The notes under the pieces: model-generated
Told to the model about the DNA's origin: nothing
Database searches by the model: none
What the model saw: only the letters and a program-made list of their open reading frames with translations
Program-made: the position numbers and the translations under genes
Source of the DNA: Monarcha castaneiventris obscurior
Taxonomy: Eukaryota; Chordata; Aves; Passeriformes; Monarchidae
Direction of reading: 5' to 3'
Assembly: GCA_026261815.1 (NCBI GenBank)
Contig: JAMPIT010000300.1
Coordinates: forward strand, 62,001-126,000
Length of the DNA: 64,000 nt
Shown here: piece after piece, positions 52,511 to 60,600 of the stretch
Numbering within the stretch: position 1 is the stretch's first letter
Layout of the letters: every line of letters starts with the position of its first letter

Positions 52511-54307
52511 ATGGGGCAGGAAATGTCCCGGGAACAGAGAGATGTCTATGACCGTTTAAAGTCACTGATACGGTCAAGCCCTCATACCGTGCCCGATTCG
52601 GAGCTTAAAGATCTTCTCCGTTGAGTACAGAAAAATTTTACCGAGGTGGACCTCGCATCCGCTTTCACTTTGGCTCTGTGGGATTCAGTTAGAATTAAGC
52701 TTTATGACGCGATCACTCGCCGCGATCTTTCAGTTGCTAAGCTGCTTGCACCATCTCGGGTGCTTATTGAGATTTTTAGATCACAGTCTCGCCCCGCGGT
52801 GCCCACATCTCCCGCGCCATCTCCGCCTCCCTCAGATTCACTGCAGCCTCCGGCAGCTCCCTCTGCCCCTCTGCCATTGCCACCACCGCGCCCCTCGCGC
52901 CCCCCGCCACCTGTGCCACCTCCTCCCAGTGACACGGAGGAAAGGAAACAGCAACAGGGATCCGGAACTTCCGGAATCTATGCGCAAGTTGCGACAGAGC
53001 AAGACCTAGCAATCGGTTTCAGTCTTAAGAAAGATACTGATTCGTTAGATTCGGGTCCGGTTAATCCAGAACGTGAACCCAGTAAAGCGGCGGTCTATCC
53101 CGTCACAGATTTGGTGGCAGAGAGACGTAAAGCGATTAAGGAGGGGGACTTTGATATGTTGCGCGATCCGCTTTTTGCTATGCCTGTTAGATACAACAGA
53201 CAAAATCAAAATCCGAGATGGGAGAGAATGGGACATGATGAAATTAAAGATTTACAAAAAGCTATAAAAGACAGTGGACTAAGTTTGCCATTAACTATTT
53301 TAAACAGTTGCTGAAAGGCATGTTTGCTACTTTTGATCTGACACCATTTGACTGCCGTTACGTTTCACATATGATTTTAACAGAAACGCAATTTCTCATG
53401 TGGGAATCTAAATGGCGAAGGTTCCTTCATAAGGTTTTAGAGGGCTGGTGGTCCTAATGCAGCGCTAACAATTGCTCATTTGGCTGGCGACCCGCCTCAT
53501 GACCGAGCAGAGGACCAGGCGGCTGACTTACCCAGAGCCGTGCTTAGTGATATCAAGGAGGCAGCTTGTAAAGCTCTGTTGCAAATTGAACCAGCAGGGA
53601 CCCCTAAAAATCTTTATACACAAATACGCCAGGGGGTTTCAGAGCCCTATGCCACCTTCATTGATCGCTTAACTCAAGCAATCGAAAGGCAATGCGAGGA
53701 CAATATTGCCCGTCTGCTTTTGCTCCATACCCTTGCTTTCGCTAATGCCAACGATGATTGCAAACGAGTTATCAGAGCTTTACCTGACCCAGAGCCTACT
53801 CTGCTTCGAATGTTAAAGGCTTGCGGCAAAATTGGCACTCTGCAGCATATTGCCACAATACAAGCAGACACCTTAGGGGAGAAAATTCAAGAGGCGCTAA
53901 CTAAAACGTTCACTGCTCTTAATCTAAACAGCGCTAAGGCAGTGATGCAAGCTAAGACTGTTAATAAATTCTGTTACCGATGTAAAAAACCTGGACATTT
54001 AATAAAATACTGCCCAAAACCAGTGAGAAATCCTAGGCTACCTAACCGCTGCCCCAAATGCAGAAAGGGAAGGCATTTTGCAAACCAGTGCCGCTCTAAA
54101 TTTAATGTCGATGGAAATCCCCTGCCTCAGTCGGGAAACCTGAAAGGCAGCGCGCGCCACCGCGTGACGAAACAAGTAATGAGAGCTCACCAGAACGGGC
54201 CCAATGCGTTTGGAGGCCCGAGCCACACACTGTCAGCAGGATCGTCCAGCATCTCCCCAGATTACTACCACCAGGGTCCTACTGCGACTTGGCGGCTTCC
54301 AAATTAA
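52511..54307 (+). pseudogene. gag: gag polyprotein, broken
   Basis: Gag forms the virus particle. The start at 52511 opens with MGQEMS, a myristoylation-type matrix start, just after the leader donor. A TGA at 52622 cuts matrix early. The frame then reads a long proline-rich spacer (about 52790-52930) and the start of capsid. Between about 53280 and 53450 the capsid continues in another frame (blocks LLKGMFATFDLTPFDC and QFLMWESKW), then returns. The major homology region lies at about 53630-53671 (QGVSEPYATFIDRL). Two CCHC zinc knuckles lie at 53972-54013 and 54050-54091. Three lesions (one stop, two compensating frameshifts) prevent a full product; the 3' part alone is a 275-codon open frame. 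Confidence 0.9.
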
Positions 54308-54633
54308 TATTTTTCACACATGAGTTTCATTACACAATACCTACAGGAGTCACTGGAACATCTGAAGAAAGGCAAGAATTTTTAATTATGGGAAAAGATG
54401 CTTGTTCTATAATAGGCCTTGTTGTCTATCCAACTATGGTTGCAGCTAATTGTCATGAAGAATTAACAGTTTTAACTCTAGCTCTTCAACCTCCATTAGT
54501 GATTCCTGCAAGAATAAAGATTGCCACAGCTGTTGCAGTACCCACTGTGCCTACACACCAGGCCATAAAAATGGAATGTCAGCGAGGTCTGCGTTCAGTA
54601 ACAAACTCTACTCCATCACCTGAAGTTTATTAG
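54289..54633 (+). pseudogene. dUTPase-like domain of the gag-pro region
   Basis: This frame lies -1 to gag and overlaps its end, as in betaretroviruses that place a dUTPase before protease. The pattern IPTGVTG, then LIMGKDACSIIGLVVYP, then LVIPARIKIA follows the beta-strand order of retroviral dUTPases. The usual G-R-S-S and D-x-x-Y-x-G-E blocks are replaced (GKDA; ANCHEE), so catalysis is unlikely. That may be a family trait and not decay. The frame ends at TAG 54631-54633, upstream of protease. No convincing slippery heptamer was found at the gag end. Confidence 0.55.
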
Positions 54634-54969
54634 ACCGAACTCATCGGCCGTGGTCGACCACAGCGAACCTTCAGCCTGACACATAACAACAAAACAATTG
54701 AAGTCACAGGTCTGCTAGACACAGGTGCAAATGTCACAATCGCATCTCAATCGTTTTGGCTGAGTGATTAGAAGTTAGTCATACCTTCAAATTCTCTTTC
54801 AGGTATCGGTGAAGTTTCAGTGTGCTTGCAAAATGCATTCATGATTACAGTCAGAGACCATAAAAGAAAAACAGCAGCTGTTCGTCCCTTCATTGTGGCA
54901 AAGCCCATCACAGTTTGGGGAAGAGACTTGCTATCTCAGTGGGGAGCAAAGTTAGAAGTGGGTTTTTAG
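54634..54969 (+). pseudogene. pro: retroviral aspartic protease, broken
   Basis: Same frame as the preceding dUTPase-like region. The catalytic loop GLLDTGANVTIAS has its D-T-G-A at 54718-54729. The domain closes with the typical GRDLLSQWGAKL block at about 54918-54955. A TAG at 54769-54771 interrupts it at a position where a tryptophan codon (TGG) would be one G-to-A change away. The TAG at 54967-54969 is probably the natural end, since a slippery heptamer lies directly before it. Protease would have cleaved Gag and Gag-Pol. Confidence 0.85.
54960..54966 (+). promoter_or_regulatory. candidate -1 frameshift site between pro and pol
   Basis: G-GGT-TTT in the protease frame is an X-XXY-YYZ heptamer in the right phase, followed at once by the TAG that ends protease. 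Reverse transcriptase continues in the -1 frame. Slippage here would give the Gag-Pro-Pol fusion. A downstream RNA structure was not evaluated. Confidence 0.6.
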
Positions 54970-55675
54970 TGGGGGCCACTACAGCACTCACCACTCCAAA
55001 GCTGTCATGAAGGACTAATGACCCTATTTGGGTGACACAGTGGCCTCCCAAAAAAAAGAAATTGAGTGCCCTCAAAAAACTGGTAGCTGAGCAACTGCAA
55101 AAAGGCCACATTAAACCAACAAACAGTCCCTGGAATTCACCTGTATTTGTCATTCACAAAAAAACTTCTGACTCCTGGAGATTACTTCATAATCTCAGAA
55201 GAATTAATAAAGTAATTGAAGATATGAGACCTCTTCAGCCTGGGCTTCCTTCCCTCTCAATGATCCCAAGAAATTAGCCTCTTGTCATCATTGATCTAAA
55301 AGATTGTTTCTTCAGCATTCCACTTCACCCAGAAGACGCTCCACGGTTTGCATTTTCAATCCCTAATGTCAACAGAGAAGAACCACTGCAAAGGTATCGA
55401 GTGGTCCTCCCTCAAGGAATGAAAAATTCACCCACAATTTGCCAATGGTTCGTGGCACAAGCCCTGTCTCCAGCTCAGAAGAAAAATCCACAGGCAAAGA
55501 TTCTTCATTACATGGATGATCTGCATATTGCAACACCAACACAGAAAGAAGTAAAAGCAGCCCGTGACAGTGTTATTACAGAAGTTCAAAAGGTGCAGGA
55601 CCTAAGTGGGTTCAAGCAAAGAACGTGAAACCATATCACGCAAGACAACAAGAGCCTAATGAGCTCACAAAGTGA
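54963..55675 (+). pseudogene. pol: pol: reverse transcriptase 5' part fused to the integrase tail
   Basis: After the shift the frame reads into [20 protein letters not shown], then [49 protein letters not shown] and the catalytic YMDD at 55509-55520. Stops at 55008 (TGA) and 55275 (TAG) break it. At about 55590 the RT match ends. From 55598, in another frame, comes [17 protein letters not shown], which fits the C-terminal DNA-binding tail of integrase and ends at TGA 55673-55675. RT thumb and connection, RNase H and the integrase catalytic core are therefore deleted. A full avian pol would be more than 2 kb; about 0.7 kb remains. Confidence 0.9.
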
Positions 55676-55913
55676 GAGGCCTGCTCAACCTTCCACTACT
55701 GATGAGCCTTCCACTGCTGCCTCTGAGTCTCCTGTCCGTGCTAACAACCAAGAACATCCTGTAGCTGCAGAACCTCAACCTCAGAAAAGACCAAGAGGAA
55801 GACCCAAAGGAAGCAAGAACAAAAACTCCTCTAAAGCAGCTCAGAAAAAACTAGAGCCCACCAGTGAAAAGCGACCTAGAGGCAGGCCCAGAAAGTGGCT
55901 GCTACCTAACTAG
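55659..55913 (+). CDS. HMGA2-like AT-hook protein captured from the host
   Basis: An 84-codon frame between pol and env, without stops or gaps. Two AT-hooks are plain: residues 43-51 (KRPRGRPKG) and 71-79 (KRPRGRPRK). The linker with SKAAQKK and the final [11 protein letters not shown] are features of vertebrate HMGA2 and not of HMGA1. HMGA2 binds the minor groove of AT-rich DNA and shapes chromatin in embryonic and proliferating cells. Residues 1-25 faintly recall the HMGA2 N-terminus (QPST). The first of the three HMGA2 hooks is missing or unrecognisable, and so are the exon 4-5 spacer and acidic tail. Homology stops at the W where HMGA2 exon 3 ends; LLPN and a stop follow. The absence of introns implies capture from spliced RNA. 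The ATG overlaps the last codons of pol, so residues 1-5 may be viral. Expression is not shown. Confidence 0.88.
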   Translation: MSSQSERPAQPSTTDEPSTAASESPVRANNQEHPVAAEPQPQKRPRGRPKGSKNKNSSKAAQKKLEPTSEKRPRGRPRKWLLPN

Positions 55914-55961
55914 GCCGTGAATAGTGCAGAAACTGTAGTTCATGTATTGTAGAGAGTTATA

Positions 55962-57312
55962 ATGAGAAAAATGAAATTGTGCTGGATGTTATGCTTATGC
56001 TTTTTTGCTTTGCTTGCTTTCAGCAATGCGAGTGTAGTTGTTGATCAGCCTAAAACAAATGTTTGGGTGACTTTAGCTAATGCATCAGGTCTAGATACCA
56101 TATGTCTATCGACTACAACCCCAGAGAAACCGTTTTCAACTTGCTTAGTGGGAATGCCAGTAGATGCTTGGCCAATACCGAAAAAACTTAAGGTAACACG
56201 AGATGCTCTCACTTGGACCCCAGTAGACAAGTGGGATTGGTGGACTTCTCACCTTCCCAAGGCATCCTTTGAACCAGAAAAATTAGAGCTTTTTGCTTCA
56301 GTAAGGGTGGATTTCTGTGTGACATTTAACTATACAGGGAAAGATAAGTCAGCAGTCAAAGATGTTTCTCCACATCACCCTGTCTTTAAAAATCAGTCAT
56401 TTTGGTGTAACTACACTTCTTTAACTCCATCTGTATCTAGCACAGTTCCCCTTTCACTACCACGGGGAGTGTTCCTTATCTGTGGAGACAGCTTGGTCTG
56501 CTATTCCGTCACACATCAAAGGTGGACCATGTAGCTTGGGAAAGCTTACTTTGTTCACACCTAGTATAAAAATGATTAGCCAAATGAAACACAGAGAAAA
56601 AAGATCATTTGTCCATCAATACAAACCAGATTGCAGTGACGATTTTAGTCCTTGGGGTTTTGGAAAAAGGTTTGCTGCATCATTGTTTCTACCCCAAACA
56701 GCCTCTGGACAAGCACTAAAACAATTGGATCAATTAGGGTGTTGGCTAAGTAAGCAAACCAATGCTACCTCCCTTGCATTAAGTGATTTGCTAGCAGATG
56801 TTAAAGACACAAGACATGCCACCTTACAAAACAGAGCTGCAATTAATTATCTTTTATTAGTTCATGGACACGGCTGTATGGATTTTGATGGAATGTGTTG
56901 CATGAATCTATCTGATCACTCAGAGTCCATTCATAAAAGCATACAGCAGCTAAAAGAAGGTGTGTCCAAAATCAAAGTTGATGATGGAACTTGGCTAGAT
57001 GATTTATTTGATGGATGGGGTCTAGCATCCTGGTTAAAACAGCTTTTGAAAATTAGTCTATACATACTGCTTATTGTTATAGTTGTATTAATAATGGCTC
57101 CTTGCTTGTTTCAGTGCATGCGACGAATGATTGACAAGGCTGTCAAGGGAATTTTTGTAGTTGAACAGAGAGGGGAAGATGTGGGAAATGGAGTTGCAGA
57201 GAGTTTGCAGGTGCAGACAGAGTACATAAACAGCATTGTGCTCAAGCAGATAGAAATGGATACATGTTTCGATCTGAGACCTTGGCAGAAGCTGCCTGAG
57301 TTAGAAAAGTGA
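55962..57312 (+). pseudogene. env: env glycoprotein, one frameshift
   Basis: Env makes the surface and transmembrane glycoproteins for cell entry. The first frame (55962-56534) starts with a hydrophobic signal peptide and reads the surface subunit with several N-x-S/T sites. Near 56487 one base is missing, and the protein continues in the next frame to 57312. That second part holds a furin-type site REKR (56593-56604), an internal fusion loop between two cysteines, an N-helix and immunosuppressive-type region, C-x6-CC at 56875-56901, and a membrane anchor (about 57044-57118). The last 44 codons lie inside the 3' LTR. The C-x6-CC and internal fusion loop match avian alpharetrovirus transmembrane subunits. 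Apart from the single frameshift it is open throughout. Confidence 0.93.
57167..57179 (+). other. polypurine tract
   Basis: AGAGAGGGGAAGA, all purine, ends exactly where the 3' LTR begins (TGTGGG at 57180). It primes plus-strand DNA synthesis and fixes the LTR boundary. It lies within the env reading frame. Confidence 0.9.
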
Positions 57313-57639
57313 GCTTTGCTTTTATAGCTTAAAGTGAAAACGTAGCTTTGCAGTTTTGTAGTTTTGAAATAAGTATGCTTTATAAAAGTAGAGATGTATT
57401 TTTAATAAGTAAGAACATGCTTTATGTAAGAAATAATAGTGATAAGTAAAAGAGTTAAGAATTTTAAGTTTAGCAATAAACCTTATAATGAAACTTCTTA
57501 GAAAGTTAACATGTAGCAATATAAGCCTGCACCATAGGCCTTAACAACAATGTAGTGATTGGTTAAGAAAATGTGCATTGTGGTAAATTGTACAATGATG
57601 ATTGGGAGATGTGGGAAATGGAGTTGCAGAGAGTTTGCA
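57180..57639 (+). repeat. 3' LTR, truncated and rearranged
   Basis: 57180-57601 matches the first 420 bases of the 5' LTR (four substitutions, one 2-nt indel). The match then stops before the promoter, R and U5. An 8-nt filler (57602-57609) is followed by 57610-57639, an exact copy of the first 30 bases of the LTR. The five bases before it (GGAGA) equal the host bases before the 5' LTR, so 57605-57639 duplicates 51557-51591. Directly after comes the target duplication TGGAGA. The normal 3' polyadenylation region is gone. Confidence 0.88.
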
Positions 57640-57645
57640 TGGAGA
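57640..57645. repeat. right target-site duplication of the provirus (TGGAGA)
   Basis: Matches 51556-51561. It shows that the host junction on the right survived even though the 3' LTR before it is rearranged. Confidence 0.8.
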
Positions 57646-60600
57646 GAGCCTCCTTGTTAGGCTAAAGATAACCTGTGTGAATACCCTTCTGTCTCTTAGT
57701 GAAAAATCCATTGTATTAATATCTGTTCCATATGTAAAATGGGGCTGTTCAAACTCGTTAGGCATGCTGTTATATTATCTTCGGGGCAGCCAGTTCACAG
57801 AGGGATAACTACCTGCCTTTCATGTCTGCTTCTGTAGACTGACCTTCAGCTGAGTGATAGAGGTGTGTGCCATGGTGTGCAGATCCTCCTCAGGTTGCAC
57901 AGAATGGGATTTTTTTTCTCTTCTAGGAAAAGAGAAAATTTTATGCAATACACTGGGATCAGTCACTTTTTTTTAAACTATGTCGAGTGCTCTGAAGTAG
58001 AAAGGCAGAATTATTAGTGTTTGTGGAATGCTGCTCCCGTCCCCTGTAAGCCTGCATTGTGACACAGCCTTCAGTTACATGAGTGCACAGTATTTTTCCC
58101 ACAGGGTGCCATTCCGTGAATGGCAGCTTGAACTTTTTCAGTATTTCTCTTTGTGCTCATCTTTAACACCTTTGTCCCCTGAGTCAGTTTCTGCACATCC
58201 TCTGCTCTCATGTTTGCCACTGTAGCATCCCCAGTTTCTGTGTGTGTGCTCACACTCAGGAGAATTCAGTCAGAAAAATAGTAGGTGATGCCATAAATCT
58301 GTGAGTATGTTCTATCATCAGTAACACTGCATATATATTTGTGAGCAGAAAAATAGTTCAGCTGGGAGTAACTTAATATAATTTAAAATTTAAAAATATA
58401 GTTAAATGCTAATTGAAAATGTTACGAAGTCTAGTATTGAGTATGCAATTTGAGTTTTGGGTATGCTTAACTTGGTCAGCTGACTCTCTGGCCTTTTATT
58501 GCTCACCCCTGGGAAATACAAGTTCTGTTTGTCCTATGAAAAGTCAACTCTCTCTTGCCTTAGCTATGTTTCCTAATGTGTTTCCTAATGAAGAGAAGAT
58601 GCAGCCAGCCATCAGGCAGCACTCTCTTCTAGCTCATTCCACTGGCTGTAATGTCAGTAAATTCCTAGAGCTGTTTTGATTGCCAAATTCCAGACAAGAA
58701 TACAGCTTGGTCATTTCACATTCTAGAATCACTGGCAGAATTAGAAGCCTGAAGGGGTTTGACAGCATGTAAATATGATTTTTTTTGGTATAGCAAAGGG
58801 AATGTTTACAGATTGGCTGTGTTGTTGTGTTTGGGTCTTTTAAACTTACACTCCCTTCACTCCCAATAGCCAAAAAAGAGGAAAGTTGAGGTAACAGTCA
58901 CAGCCCCTGTATATGATGCCTTTTACTCCTACGTGTGTGAACTACTGCCCTGAATTCAAATTCCTCTTGTCTCCCCTGGAGATGTTAACAAAGACCCCTA
59001 CTTCTCTGCTTCCATTTGTGTCCTATTCATCTGCTTCTTTTTTAGGTATCCTCAAAATAGGGAAGAATTTTGCCAACTTCGCTATGTTGCAAATATACAG
59101 TGCATGGAGGACGTGCACTCTTTGGTGGTTTGCAGTTACTGTGTGTATTTGTACATGTCCCCTCGAGGAGCTCAGCTGGACCTATGGCATGGAAGTTGCC
59201 CTTCTGCCTTGTCATGGCCCTTGCCCTTGGTGTCAGTCCTGTTGCTAACCCCAGTGTCTGTGTTTGCTTCTAAGTAATAACAACCCTATGCTACCATGAT
59301 TAACTTGTCAGGGAGACAGGGCTTTCCCTTTTAGCAGAGGGTTAGCTGAGCATCGTGATAAACCTTCTTTGGAGGGAGAGGAAGGGCAGTGCACTTGCCC
59401 AGCCTGCTTTCAACGCCCCAAAGGCAGGGAGAGGCATCCTGCATGGAGTTTCCTGAGGATGTGCCTCCACACAACCCAGCAGCTCTTGGCATAGCATACT
59501 CTACTCTCAAGCTTTGCCTTCACAACAGTATCAGGACCATTTCACCACAACATCTGCAACAATGAAGAGAATAGCAGGCAGTAAGAATTTTGATACCCTC
59601 CATTGTTTCCTCATTCTATTTTTCAGCTCTAATCCCAAGATGAAAACTAAATGGGCAATTTCATGATATTTGTGGAGTTGAAAGTTGCACTTTCATAGTC
59701 TCTGACCTGGGAGATATTTCTAGGGTAGAGAAGGCAGAGCAGTCTCAGCACTTGCTATCTGCGATACCCCACAGTAATGCAGAAATTAATCTCTTGTCTT
59801 TATTGTCTCCAAGTGGGAGCCTCAGCACTTGGGGTGACCGTTAACCTTCCCTCATGGGGAAGAGGGGCAGAAGGCAGAGTCTTCAGAAACTCCATCACTT
59901 GCACTAGCTGGAAATAAAAAAGAGTGACAAAATGGAGATGAGGTACCAGGCTTCTGAGACCACAGTTGCTCTCTTGGAGGAGGGCCTCAAGTCAGCTGAA
60001 TTTCTTGTCACATAAGACAGAAAGAACTATGGCCTAAAACATAATGCTGCTTGGGATGGATGAATCATGGTGTCTCTGCTTCATATGGACCCAAGCGCCT
60101 CTTGCTGTCTGTGGATATTTTAGATCAGTCGGATGCATACTTGGAGCCAACCAGCTACAGTAGATCTTGTGTCTGTCCAGATTCTGAATCATACTAACTG
60201 TGGAAAGAGCCAGGCAAGTATGGTTTTTGCAAGCCAAGGATGGTGCCCTGCAGAGCTGATGGTGTCTGTTCCAGCATGTCAGATGGGAGAGGACAGTGTT
60301 GTGCATTAACTAAGTCCGGGTGGCTTTGTGTGCATGAACCTGTGGTGACTTCTGAGGTCTGCTGGGTATGAGTGGTCGCTTGGCTGAGGGCTGGAGGTTG
60401 GTGGTGGTGGAGGAGAGGTGACAAGCGAGTGCCTTCACAGAGACTCTGCCAGAGCCTCAGGCAGGGAACCAGGGGATAGCATCTCTCCTGCCAGCATGGT
60501 TGCGTGCTGCAACCCATGGCATGTAAAGCAGGAAAGATGCTACCCTTGGCAGGACCTGTGGAAGAAGTGTGTGGAGCTGGGCTCAGCTCTCCCTTGTGGA

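Larger units (their letters stand above)
51562..57639 (+). mobile_element. defective class II endogenous provirus carrying an HMGA2-like insert
   Basis: A 6.1-kb provirus in the order LTR, primer binding site, gag, dUTPase-like/protease, truncated pol, HMGA2-like frame, env, polypurine tract, partial LTR. Gag has two CCHC zinc knuckles and protease, polymerase and gag sit in successive -1 frames, a betaretrovirus-like plan. Env has the internal-fusion-loop and C-x6-CC form of avian alpharetroviruses. Polymerase has lost everything between the YMDD region and the last residues of integrase, so the element cannot replicate alone. Where LTRs overlap they differ by four substitutions and one 2-nt indel over about 420 bases (about 1%), so the insertion is fairly young. 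The insert between pol and env is of host origin. Confidence 0.95.

Noticed and set aside
55659..55913. The small frame as a retroviral accessory or nucleic-acid-binding gene, or as HMGA1
   Set aside because: The SKAAQKK linker and [11 protein letters not shown] ending are HMGA2-type. HMGA1 has a different third-hook region, and no retroviral gene I know has this pair of hooks.
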